Shown here piece by piece: positions 23,091-30,644 of a stretch of DNA of 42,683 bases. This stretch comes from Olsenella_K sp036454645 (lineage in GTDB: Bacteria; Actinomycetota; Coriobacteriia; Coriobacteriales; Atopobiaceae). Both the position numbers and the translations under genes were made by a program. The notes under the pieces are model-generated. The model ran no database searches, was not told where the DNA came from, and saw only the letters and a program-made list of their open reading frames with translations. The stretch covers positions 1 through 42,683 of the forward strand of contig JAZHSQ010000020.1 of NCBI GenBank assembly GCA_036454645.1, read 5' to 3'. The number at the start of each line of letters is the position of its first letter. Positions within the stretch are counted from its first letter, which is position 1.

Positions 23091-23681
23091 CTATGCGCCG
23101 AAGAGGTGGTCGATGACGCCCGAGAAGCCCATGAAGCTCATGGAGGTGATGGCGGCCGACACGAGCGTGATCGGCAACCCGCGGAAGACCTCGGGGGGCT
23201 CGGCCTCCTCCACCCGGCGGCGCACGCCGGAGAAGATGACCATGGCGAGCAGGAACCCGAGGCCGCCGCCGAGCGCGGCGACAAGCGACTGGGGGTAGTT
23301 GTAGCCGTCGTCGATGCACAGGATGGCGACGCCGAGGACGGCGCAGTTGGTGGTGATCAGGGGCAGGTAGACGCCCAGGGAGCGGTAGAGCGGCGGAAGG
23401 AAACGCTTGACGGCCATCTCGAGGAGCTGCACGAGCGTGGCGATGACGAGGATGAAGGTGATCGTCTGCAGGTAGCCGAGGCCCCAGAGGTCGAGGAGCT
23501 GCTGGAGCGGCCAGGTGACCGCCGTCGCGAGGACCATGACCAGGGTGACCGCGAGGCCCATGCCGACCGCCGAGTCGAGGCGCTTCGAGACGCCCAGGAA
23601 GGGGCAGATCCCGAGGAAGCGCACGAGGACGAAGTTGTTGACAAGGATCATCCCGAACAGGATGGACGCGTACTGTGCCAT
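23091..23681 (-). CDS. rnfA: RnfA, membrane subunit of the Rnf complex
   Basis: 196 residues. ATG 23681 shares a base with the rnfE stop (TGATG), and an adjacent GTG at 23684 is an alternative start. It has six hydrophobic segments typical of RnfA/NqrE, opening with ASILFGMILVNNFVLVRFLG and LGVSKRLDSAVGMG. A second half-repeat has ITTNCAVLGVAI and ALGGGLGFLLAMVIFSG. Each half carries a conserved Cys (ICPFLG, TNCAVLG), which in the family holds a membrane-embedded iron centre between RnfA and RnfE. It is homologous to RnfE next door. Confidence 0.94.
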   Translation of the reverse strand: MAQYASILFGMILVNNFVLVRFLGICPFLGVSKRLDSAVGMGLAVTLVMVLATAVTWPLQQLLDLWGLGYLQTITFILVIATLVQLLEMAVKRFLPPLYRSLGVYLPLITTNCAVLGVAILCIDDGYNYPQSLVAALGGGLGFLLAMVIFSGVRRRVEEAEPPEVFRGLPITLVSAAITSMSFMGFSGVIDHLFGA

Positions 23682-24541
23682 CACGCCTCACTCCCCTTCC
23701 CGCCGGCGAGCGCGCCGGCGTCAGGCCCCGAGCCCGAGCCTGCGCCCGCGGCGACGCCGGCTTGCGCGCGGTCACGCTCGAAGCGCTCCACCGCCTGCTC
23801 CATCCGGGCGAAGCGGTCCTCGTTGGCCTTGAAGGCGCAGCCCAGGGTGCAGGTTGCGCACACGTCGTCCGCGAGATTCACCTCCGCCTCGGGGCGGCGG
23901 CGGCGCTCGATCGCCACCGAGGCCGCCAGGATGACGCCGAGCGTCGCGAAGCCGCCCGCCGGGGTGACCATGACGAGCATCGGCTCGACGAAGGGGGGAA
24001 GCACCCTGACGCCCAGGAAGGTGCCGGCGCCGAGGACCTCCCTCACGGCGGACATGAGCACGAGCGTGATGGTGAAGCCGATGCCCATGCCGAGCCCGTC
24101 GACGGCGGACGCCAGGACCCCGTGCTTGGAGGCGAACGCCTCCGCGCGGCCGAGCACGATGCAGTTGACCACGATGAGCGACAGGTAGATGCCCAGCGCC
24201 GAGTCGAGCGCGGGCAGGTAGGCCTTGACCACCATCATGACGAGGGTCACGAAGCTCGCGATGATCGTGATGTAGGCGGGGATGCGCACCGAGTCGGGGA
24301 TGAGCCTGCGCACGGCGGAGACGACCATGCCCGAGCACACGAGCACGAAGGTCGTGGCGAGCCCCATGCCGACCCCGTTGGTGACCGCCGTGGTGATGGC
24401 GAGGGTCGAGCAGAGCCCGAGCGCCTGGCGCAGGACCGGGTTCTCTCGGAGCAGCCCGGCCGTGAAGACCTCCCAGAGCCCCGCCGGCCCTGCGGCGGCG
24501 TCTCCTGCCGCCTGGACGGCGGCCGTGTCCTTGTCCTCCAC
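23681..24541 (-). CDS. rnfE: RnfE, membrane subunit, with a Cys-bearing C-terminal extension
   Basis: 286 residues from GTG 24541, which overlaps the rnfG stop (TAGTG) and has GGGGAGG upstream. Residues 20-215 form the six-span RnfE/NqrD core: FTAGLLRENPVLRQALGLCS, and SLIVVNCIVLGRAEAFAS. The two half-repeat Cys residues are present. After the last span, about 65 extra residues follow. These carry CATCTLGC (about residue 225-232) and a helical Glu/Arg segment (RFARMEQAVERFERDRAQ), then a Gly/Ala/Ser linker. Typical RnfE is about 200-230 residues, so the extension is unusual. Its Cys triplet could bind metal; this is inference. Confidence 0.93.
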   Translation of the reverse strand: MEDKDTAAVQAAGDAAAGPAGLWEVFTAGLLRENPVLRQALGLCSTLAITTAVTNGVGMGLATTFVLVCSGMVVSAVRRLIPDSVRIPAYITIIASFVTLVMMVVKAYLPALDSALGIYLSLIVVNCIVLGRAEAFASKHGVLASAVDGLGMGIGFTITLVLMSAVREVLGAGTFLGVRVLPPFVEPMLVMVTPAGGFATLGVILAASVAIERRRRPEAEVNLADDVCATCTLGCAFKANEDRFARMEQAVERFERDRAQAGVAAGAGSGSGPDAGALAGGKGSEA

Positions 24542-25110
24542 TAGCGCACCTCCCCATACGCCTCGACGGCGACGTTGTAGGCGGCGAGCACGGCCTTCGA
24601 GGAGATCGTGGCGCCGCTGATGGTGTCTATGTCCGAGAGCTGGAGCTCCTCGGCCCCCCTGCCCCGGAACTGCCCGATGAAGGACTCCTCCGAGACCCTC
24701 TGGCCGAGCCCGGGCGTCTCGCTGTTGTCCATGGCGACCACGTTCTCGGCGACCCCGTCGGCGTCGAAGGCCACGGCGATGGGGACCTCTCCCCCGTAGC
24801 CCTTGGACTGGGCGACGACCACGTAGCCGACGGTCGCGCCGGAGGCGTCCCTCGCGGCGAGCGCGGCGATGCAGCCCTCCACGTCGCAGTCGAGCTCCTC
24901 GAAGCTCGCGGCCTCGGGCATGAGCGCGGCGTAGGTCTGCTGGGCGCGCTCCGCCTCCTGGGCGGCGGCGATGGGGGCGGTCACGTAGTTGGCGACGCCG
25001 AGGAGCACGCTCGAGATCGCGCAGATGGCAACGAGCACCACGACGGGTCGCGCCGCGCCCGCGCGCGACGTGCCGGCGGCGCCCGCGGGCCTGGTGGGTT
25101 CGCTACTCAT
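24541..25110 (-). CDS. rnfG: RnfG, covalent-FMN subunit of the Rnf complex
   Basis: 189 residues from ATG 25110. One N-terminal membrane span covers about residues 23-45. The FMN-binding domain contains the covalent-FMN motif SGATISS near residue 165, in which the Thr is the flavin attachment site, and ETPGLGQRV near 130. The periplasm-side domain is slightly shorter than in proteobacterial RnfG. Its start overlaps the end of rnfD by 8 bases and its end overlaps rnfE, giving tight coupling. Maturation would need an ApbE flavin transferase, which is not in the window. Confidence 0.94.
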   Translation of the reverse strand: MSSEPTRPAGAAGTSRAGAARPVVVLVAICAISSVLLGVANYVTAPIAAAQEAERAQQTYAALMPEAASFEELDCDVEGCIAALAARDASGATVGYVVVAQSKGYGGEVPIAVAFDADGVAENVVAMDNSETPGLGQRVSEESFIGQFRGRGAEELQLSDIDTISGATISSKAVLAAYNVAVEAYGEVR

Positions 25111-26224
25111 GGGCCTCGGCCCCCCTTCCGTTCCTGGCCCTGCCCGTCACGCGGGCGAGAAGGCCCCTCCTCGGGGCGCCGAGCGGCCTGGAGGCGCACG
25201 TCGCGTCGATGTAGGGCACGAGGAGGTTCATGAAGAGGATCGAGTAGGCGCAGCCCTCGTTCATGTTGCCCCAGAAGCGGATCAGGCAGGTGATGAGCGC
25301 CATGCCCAGCGCGTAGACGACCTTGCCGCGGGCCGTGACGGGGCAGGTCGTGTAGTCGGTCGCCATGAAGACGCCGCCCAGCATGACGCCGCCGCTCAGG
25401 ACCTGCGCCACCGGGTCGAGCCCCATGGCGGCCGAAAGGAGGAAGATGCAGCCCAGGTAGGTCACGGGCACGTGCCAGCTTATGGTCCGCGTGGCGAGCA
25501 GGATCGCGAGGCCGGCCAGGATCGCGAGCGCGCTCGTCTCGCCGAGGACGCCCATCTCCGTCCCGAGGAGCATGTCGAGCCACGGGAGCCTCTGCGCCGA
25601 GGGAGAGAGCATCGTCGCCGAGCTCACGGCGTCCATGGAGGAGAGCGCCACGCGCGGCACGGGGTAGGCGGTCATGGCCGCCGGGAAGGCGACGGAGAGC
25701 ATGATGCGCGCCACGATGGCGGGGTTGGCGAAGTTCCTGCCGATGCCCCCGAAGAGCTCCTTGACCATCACGATCGCGACGAAGCAGCCGATGACGACCA
25801 TGTAGGGCGGCATGCCCGCCGGCACGTTGAAGGCGACGAGCAGGCCGGTCACGGCCGCCGAGAGGTCGCCCACCGTACTGCGCTGCCCCCTCAGGCGGCA
25901 CCACAGGTACTCGAGGAGCACCGAGGAGGCGACCGCCACCACGCAGGTGACGAGCGCCCCCGCCCCGAAGATGACGGTGGCGGCGACGAGGACCGGCGCC
26001 ATCGCGACGAGGACGTTGCGCATGATGTCCCTGGTCGTCCGCGGGCCCACCAGCTGGGGCGCGCACGAGAGCGTAAGGGAGCCGCGGGAGTCCGGGTCCT
26101 CGAGCACCCGGGCGCGGACGGGCGCCTGGGCGGGCGGGCCCGCGACCGCCGCCCGTGCCTCGGGCGCGCGCGCCCCGTCCGGGCGCGCCCCCGCGGCGCC
26201 CGCGTTCTTGTCGTCTGCGACCAT
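25103..26224 (-). CDS. rnfD: RnfD, membrane subunit of the Rnf complex
   Basis: 373 residues from ATG 26224, after GGGAAGGTAGG. The first 50 residues are a long Ala/Pro/Arg-rich cytoplasmic stretch, more extended than usual. About nine spans follow. The flavin-attachment region reads DAVSSATMLSP near residue 190, where the Thr would carry FMN. KELFGGIGRNFANPAIVAR (about 150) and LGGVFMATDYTTCPVTARGK (about 290) are conserved family segments. Together with RnfG it carries electrons across the membrane and couples them to Na+ or H+ export. It lies 5 bases after the rnfC stop. Confidence 0.94.
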   Translation of the reverse strand: MVADDKNAGAAGARPDGARAPEARAAVAGPPAQAPVRARVLEDPDSRGSLTLSCAPQLVGPRTTRDIMRNVLVAMAPVLVAATVIFGAGALVTCVVAVASSVLLEYLWCRLRGQRSTVGDLSAAVTGLLVAFNVPAGMPPYMVVIGCFVAIVMVKELFGGIGRNFANPAIVARIMLSVAFPAAMTAYPVPRVALSSMDAVSSATMLSPSAQRLPWLDMLLGTEMGVLGETSALAILAGLAILLATRTISWHVPVTYLGCIFLLSAAMGLDPVAQVLSGGVMLGGVFMATDYTTCPVTARGKVVYALGMALITCLIRFWGNMNEGCAYSILFMNLLVPYIDATCASRPLGAPRRGLLARVTGRARNGRGAEAHE

Positions 26225-26229
26225 CGTCC

Positions 26230-27573
26230 CTACCTTCCCCTCGCCTTGCGCTTCTCCGCCTTGAGGTAGGCGCGCGCGAGCCGCACGTTCTGGGTGAGCG
26301 GCTGCCTGGCCGGGCACACGTACGAGCAGGTACCGCACTCCATGCAGAGGTCCGCCATGAGCCGGTCCAGGGCCGCCATGTCGCCGCGTCGGTACGCCTT
26401 CATGATCTCTATGGGCGACAAGGACATCGGGCACGAGTTGACGCAGGTGCCGCAGCGGATGCACGCCGTCGTCTCGAGCTCGCGGGCCCCGGCGGGCCCG
26501 AAGGCGAGGAGCCCGCTGTTCTGGCGCACGATCGGGTAGTCGAGGTCGACCTGCGAGACCCCCATCATGGGGCCGCCGGTCACGACCTTGTGGGGCTCCT
26601 CCCTGAGGCCGCAGAACTCCAGCACCTCCCTGATCGGCGTGCCGATGCAGACCTCGAGGTTCTGGGGGTTGGCGACGGCGTCGCCGGCGACGGTGACGCG
26701 GCGCTTGACCAGGGGCATGCCGTCCTCGAGGAAGCGGCCGATGGAAGACATCGTGGTGACGTTGAACAGCACGCAGCCCACGTCGGTCGTGTGGCCCCCG
26801 CGCGGGACCTCGCGGCCGGTGGCGTTGCGCACGAGCACGTGTGCCGCCCCCTGCGGGTAGCGGGTCGGCATGGCGAGGACGTCCACGCGCGGGTCGTCCG
26901 CGAAGGTCGCCCCGAGGAGCTCGATCGCCTTGGGCTTGTTGTCCTCGATGCACACGATCGCGTGCGGCACGCCCGACAGGTCGAGGCAGGTCGTGAGGCC
27001 CCTCTTGATGGTGTCGGGGTGCTCGATCATCTCGCGGTAGTCGCTCGACAGGTAGGGCTCGCACTCCGCCCCGTTGACCAGCCAGGTGTCGATGGAGTCC
27101 ACGTCGACGTCGAGCTTGAGCTCGGTCGGGAAGCCCGCCCCGCCCAGGCCGACGATGCCGCTGTACTTGACGGCGTGGACCAGCATCCGGTAGTCGGGGA
27201 CCTCGGGGGGCCAGACGGACTCGTCGACGGTCTGCTCCCCGTCGGGCTCGATCACGATGGCGACGTCCGACCTGCCGTTGGCGTAGTAGATGTTGCGGAC
27301 CTCCGTCACGGTGCCCGAGACGGAGGAGTATATGTCGGCGGTCGTGCGCGCCTCGGCGTGCCCCACCAGCATGCCCACGTTGACGTGGTCCCTGCGCTTG
27401 ACCAGCGGGGTGCACTGGGCGCCCACGTGCTGCTGCATCGGCAGGATCACCTGGCTCGGGACCGGCATGGTCCGCGTCGGCATCTCCGCCGTCACCTTGT
27501 TGTGCGGCAGGTCGACGCCGCGGCGCTCCCTCAGGCTCCAGAACAGGCTCGTGATGCCCCCCAAGCATCCCAT
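26230..27573 (-). CDS. rnfC: RnfC, NADH-side subunit of the Rnf complex
   Basis: 447 residues from ATG 27573 with GAGGAGG upstream. Residues 135-145 carry GLGGAGFPT, the NADH/FMN-binding Rossmann-like motif shared with NuoF, followed by NGAECEPYLSSDYR. Two [4Fe-4S] motifs sit near the C-terminus: CIRCGTCVNSCP (about 370) and CMECGTCSYVCP (about 410). RnfC is the peripheral subunit that exchanges electrons with NAD(H). As the first gene of the operon it is preceded by a promoter at 27786-27814 and a 19-bp palindrome at 27824-27842. Gene order C-D-G-E-A-B is the clostridial/actinobacterial type. Confidence 0.95.
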   Translation of the reverse strand: MGCLGGITSLFWSLRERRGVDLPHNKVTAEMPTRTMPVPSQVILPMQQHVGAQCTPLVKRRDHVNVGMLVGHAEARTTADIYSSVSGTVTEVRNIYYANGRSDVAIVIEPDGEQTVDESVWPPEVPDYRMLVHAVKYSGIVGLGGAGFPTELKLDVDVDSIDTWLVNGAECEPYLSSDYREMIEHPDTIKRGLTTCLDLSGVPHAIVCIEDNKPKAIELLGATFADDPRVDVLAMPTRYPQGAAHVLVRNATGREVPRGGHTTDVGCVLFNVTTMSSIGRFLEDGMPLVKRRVTVAGDAVANPQNLEVCIGTPIREVLEFCGLREEPHKVVTGGPMMGVSQVDLDYPIVRQNSGLLAFGPAGARELETTACIRCGTCVNSCPMSLSPIEIMKAYRRGDMAALDRLMADLCMECGTCSYVCPARQPLTQNVRLARAYLKAEKRKARGR

Positions 27574-27785
27574 TGACCCTCCTCGTGACGCTTGTCCCCG
27601 CGCCCCGGCGGGCTTTCGCCCCCGTGGCTGCGTGCTCCCCCGGGCGCTCCCGGGCTCTCTCGGGCGCCCGTCTGCCGAAAGTGGCCCCAACCGCCGCCCG
27701 ACGGGCGCGGCAGGGCGAAAGATCGATGTAAGGCGTGTGGCGTAGCGGGCGAAATAAGAGCAATCAGCGATTAAGTTATCGAGGC

Positions 27786-27814
27786 ACAATATGCCATGGC
27801 AGCTTCCGGCCCAA
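27786..27814 (-). promoter_or_regulatory. Probable rnf operon promoter
   Basis: On the minus strand, TTGGGC (27809-27814) and TATTGT (27786-27791) are separated by 17 bases. The leader to the rnfC start would be about 200 bases, which is long. Confidence 0.5.
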
Positions 27815-27823
27815 TGTGACCGA

Positions 27824-27842
27824 TTTGTGTCGTCGGCACAAA
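27824..27842. promoter_or_regulatory. 19-bp palindrome upstream of the rnf promoter
   Basis: TTTGTGTCGTCGGCACAAA is a 9-1-9 palindrome with one mismatch. Its centre lies about 54 bases upstream of the likely rnf start point. Half-sites TTGTG/CACAA recall Rex-type redox operators, but the inner spacing is one base too short. The regulator is unknown. Confidence 0.45.
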
Positions 27843-28160
27843 CGGCCGTTTTCATCGCCAAGCGGCCCCACGTCCCGCCGCGAACGAGCGGGGGCGCACG
27901 CGACGCACGCCGTCGCACGACCAATGACGTGCAGGTAGGAGGCTTGGGGCGCGCGGCCGGGACGACTCGCCGGGGCGCCGGGCGCGGGGTCGCGGCTCGG
28001 TCGCGCGACGCGGGCGCGCGGCGTAGAAGACTTCTGTTGTTTCGCGCGGGCGCGAGAGGGGCGGGGGGCGGCTTGCTACGCTAGGGCTGCGATCGCGCGG
28101 GCGCGGGAGAGTCCGGCCAGGCCGGCCCGGGCCCGTCGCACGTCATCCGAAAGGAACCCC

Positions 28161-29366
28161 ATGAACGACTTCATCTTCCAGTCACCCACCCGCTTCGTCT
28201 TCGGCAAGAGCGCCGTCGCGCGCACCGGCGAGGAGGTCGCCGCCCTCGGAGCCAGGCGCGTGCTGCTCGTCTACGGCGGCGGCTCCGTCAGGCGCACCGG
28301 GCTGCTCAGCAGGGTCGAGGACTCGCTGGCCCAGGCGGGCGTCACCTACGTCGAGCTCGGCGGCGTGCGCCCCAACCCCGAGGTGGGCCTCGTCCGCCAG
28401 GGCGTCGAGGTCGCGCGGGCCAACTCCGTCGACCTCGTGCTCGGCGTCGGCGGCGGCTCGGTCATCGACAGCGCCAAGGCAATCGCCTTCGGCGCCCCGG
28501 CCGGCTGCGACGTGTGGGACTTCTTCTCCGGCAAGGCCAAGGTCGCCAAGTGCCTGCCCGTCGCCTGCGTCCTCACGATCCCCGCGGCCGGCTCGGAGGC
28601 CTCGAGCTCCTGCGTCATCAGCAACGACGAGCTCTGCCTCAAGAAGGGCACCAACGGCGACGCGTTCAGGCCCAAGGTGGCCATCATGGACCCGACGGTG
28701 ACCTTCACGCTGCCCGCCTACCAGACGGCCGCCGGCGTCACCGACATGATCTGCCACGTCTGCGAGCGCTACTTCAGCGCGGCGGGACCCGTCCCCGTCA
28801 CGGACAGCATCTGCTGCGGCATCATCCGCTCGGTCATGGAGGCCGCGGTGCGCGTCAGCCACACGCCCGACGACTACGACGCGCGCGCGACCATCATGTG
28901 GGCGGGCACGCTCGCGCACAACGACCTCTGCGGCTGTGGCAGGGGCGCCTCGCCCGAGAAGCGCGCGGGCGGCTGGGAGAGCCACGGCCTCGAGCACGAG
29001 GTCTCCGCCCACCGGCCCGAGGTCACCCACGGCGCCGGCCTCGCCGTCATCCTTCCCGCCTGGATGCGCTACGTCTGGAAGGCCGACCCCGACCGCTTCC
29101 TCGCCTTCGCGCGCGACGTCTTCGGCATCGAGCCCAGGGACACGACGTACGAGGAGACGGAGAGGGTCGTTACCTCCGCGATCGGGAGCCTCCAGGACTT
29201 CTTCGCGAGCATCGGCATGCCCCGCGACTTCGAGGGCCTGGGCCTCTCGCCCGACGAGGTCGACGGCTGGGTGGAGACGCTCAGGCAGAACAAGGGCGAG
29301 ACCTTCGGCGAGCTTCGGCCCCTGACCATGGAGGACGCGCGCGCCATCTACCTCTCCTGCTTCTAG
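28161..29366 (+). CDS. Iron-containing alcohol dehydrogenase (BdhA-like)
   Basis: 401 residues from ATG 28161 with GAAAGGAA upstream. The NAD-binding motif GVGGGSVIDSAKAIA is at about residues 96-110. Metal ligands appear as Asp and His in GVTDMICHVCERYF (about 192-205), His in ESHGLEHEVSA, and His in EVTHGAGLAV (about 287-296). The overall form matches type III NADH-dependent butanol dehydrogenases. It would reduce an aldehyde to the alcohol, recycling NADH. It is divergent from rnfC, which suggests joint redox control; this is inference. The segment GCGRGASPEKRAGGW falls where relatives have a short loop. Two strong hairpins follow the gene. Confidence 0.93.
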   Translation: MNDFIFQSPTRFVFGKSAVARTGEEVAALGARRVLLVYGGGSVRRTGLLSRVEDSLAQAGVTYVELGGVRPNPEVGLVRQGVEVARANSVDLVLGVGGGSVIDSAKAIAFGAPAGCDVWDFFSGKAKVAKCLPVACVLTIPAAGSEASSSCVISNDELCLKKGTNGDAFRPKVAIMDPTVTFTLPAYQTAAGVTDMICHVCERYFSAAGPVPVTDSICCGIIRSVMEAAVRVSHTPDDYDARATIMWAGTLAHNDLCGCGRGASPEKRAGGWESHGLEHEVSAHRPEVTHGAGLAVILPAWMRYVWKADPDRFLAFARDVFGIEPRDTTYEETERVVTSAIGSLQDFFASIGMPRDFEGLGLSPDEVDGWVETLRQNKGETFGELRPLTMEDARAIYLSCF

Positions 29367-29374
29367 CGGCGAGG

Positions 29375-29403
29375 CGGCACCGGCGTCTCGCCCGCCGGTG
29401 CCG
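29375..29403. terminator. Hairpin after the alcohol dehydrogenase
   Basis: A perfect 11-bp stem, CGGCACCGGCG (29375-29385) with CGCCGGTGCCG (29393-29403), lies 8 bases after the stop codon. There is no U-tract, as is common in this genome. Confidence 0.6.
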
Positions 29404-29405
29404 AC

Positions 29406-29435
29406 GCCGGGCCCGCCCTGCGGGGCGGGCCCGGC
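29406..29435. terminator. Second hairpin in the convergent gap
   Basis: A perfect 13-bp stem, GCCGGGCCCGCCC (29406-29418) with GGGCGGGCCCGGC (29423-29435), has loop TGCG. It lies between the convergent dehydrogenase and SDR genes, so it may stop transcription from both sides. Confidence 0.6.
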
Positions 29436-29477
29436 AGCCGTCCGCCACCAGCGGCCGCGGCGCTCAGGCGCCGCCGG

Positions 29478-30278
29478 CTATATCCTCCTCAGCCCCTCCC
29501 AGGCCCACATGACCACCGGGGCGGGCAGGAGCTTGCAGAACACGCGCATGAGGAAGCCCGTGACGCAGCAGGTCGCTATCGGGTAGTTGGCCCTGTTGAC
29601 GAGAAGGGACCACCGCACGACGTGGCGGGCGCTCAGCACCGGGAACGGGTGGCGCACGGTCTGGCCGTTGCTCGTGTCCCGCGCGACGTCGATGAACTCC
29701 GTCGCGACCCAGAGGGGGCACACCGCCGTCACGTAGATGCCCCTGCCGCGCAGCTCGAAGCGCAGGGCCCTGGTGTAGCTCCTCACGAACGCCTTGCTCG
29801 CGGCGTAGACGTTGAGCCCCGGCAGCGGCTGGAAGCTGGCGCTCGACGCTATCTGGATGATGCGGCCGCCCGCGCGCATGTAAGGCAGGACGACCTGCGT
29901 CAGCTCCACGAGCGCGCGGCAGTTGAGGTCGACCATGGCGTCGACCTCGTCGAGGCTGAGGTCGGCGTAGGTCCCGAACTTGCCCAGCCCCGCCGCGTTG
30001 ACGAGCAGCCCGACCTCGAAGGGCCCCTCGTCCTCGCGGGCGCGCAGGAGGCGCGCCAGCCCGTCCACGGAGCCCCTGTCCGTGAGGTCGAGCGGCACCG
30101 GCACGACCGAGGGGCCGAGCTCGTCCGCCAGCTCGCGCAGCCTCCGCTCCCTTCGGGCGACGACCCAGACCTCGTCGTAGGAGCCGTCCGCGACCGCCTG
30201 CCTCGCGTACTCGCGCCCCAGACCGCTCGAGGCGCCCGTTACGAGCGCGACCCTCATCCTCTCACCCCGTCCCGTCAT
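29478..30278 (-). CDS. Short-chain dehydrogenase/reductase
   Basis: 266 residues from ATG 30278, chosen because it overlaps the preceding stop as ATGA; ATG 30257 (MRVALVTG) is a shorter alternative. The cofactor motif TGASSGLG is at about 14-21 and NAAGLG near 93-98. The catalytic set is Ser in IASSAS (about 145), with Tyr and Lys in VYAASKAF (about 158-165). The SDR core ends near 215. A hydrophobic tail (TCCVTGFLMRVFCKLLPAPVVMWAWEGL) covers the C-terminal 35 residues and could associate with the membrane. This layout is common in SDRs acting on lipid or steroid-like substrates, but the substrate is not known. It is the last gene of a small minus-strand operon. Confidence 0.9.
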   Translation of the reverse strand: MTGRGERMRVALVTGASSGLGREYARQAVADGSYDEVWVVARRERRLRELADELGPSVVPVPLDLTDRGSVDGLARLLRAREDEGPFEVGLLVNAAGLGKFGTYADLSLDEVDAMVDLNCRALVELTQVVLPYMRAGGRIIQIASSASFQPLPGLNVYAASKAFVRSYTRALRFELRGRGIYVTAVCPLWVATEFIDVARDTSNGQTVRHPFPVLSARHVVRWSLLVNRANYPIATCCVTGFLMRVFCKLLPAPVVMWAWEGLRRI

Positions 30279-30634
30279 CCGTTCGCGCGCGCGGCGGCCG
30301 CGCGGATCGCCTCCGCCAGCCGCCGTGCGTCCCGCGCGGAGCCGACCTCGAGCTCCGCGCGCCCGTCACCCGTCGAGAGCCCGACCACGACGCACGGTCG
30401 CACCGTGGGCGCCCCTCAGCCGCAGCCCCGCGCCGCGAAGGTCCCCGCCTCGGCCGTGGCGACGTCCTCGAGGCGGAGGTAGGGGTGGGGCAGGAAGTCG
30501 AAGCCCGCCCTGAGGTAGACGCCCCTCTCCCCCACCTTGGCGTCGGCCACGAGCTCGCCCGCCTCGAAGTCCGCCTCGGGCACGCCGGCGGGGAGCTCCC
30601 TGCCGGCGAGGTAGGGCTTGAACCTGCGCGCCAT
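30275..30634 (-). pseudogene. Small ORF interrupted by an in-frame UGA
   Basis: From ATG 30634 the frame runs 72 codons (MARRFKPYLAG ... TFAARGCG), then meets TGA at 30416-30418. It continues open in the same frame for another 47 codons (GAPTVRPCVVVGLSTGDG ... AAAARANG) to a TGA at 30275-30277. That second stop overlaps the SDR start as ATGA. Both halves look like one domain: strands GVYLRAGFDFL and LRLEDVATAEAG, then VRPCVVVGLSTG, AELEV and a final helix RDARRLAEAIRAAAA, a layout resembling a PH-like fold. A GTG at 30403 with GAGGGG upstream could restart the second half. Options are nonsense mutation, sequencing error, selenocysteine (context GCG-Sec-GAP), or two separate short genes. None can be chosen here. 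Confidence 0.55.
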
Positions 30635-30644
30635 CGCTCGCCCC

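Larger units (their letters stand above)
27574..28160. other. Divergent regulatory gap between rnfC and the alcohol dehydrogenase
   Basis: About 590 bases without a supportable gene. An AT-rich segment at 27750-27850 contains a promoter pointing to rnfC and a 19-bp palindrome. The half nearer the dehydrogenase is extremely GC-rich, and I could not pick a convincing promoter there. Confidence 0.6.

Noticed and set aside
25103..27763. Minus-strand frame extending rnfD upstream through rnfC
   Set aside because: The upstream part is an Arg/Pro/Gly-rich shadow of rnfC. RnfD starts at 26224 with a ribosome binding site.
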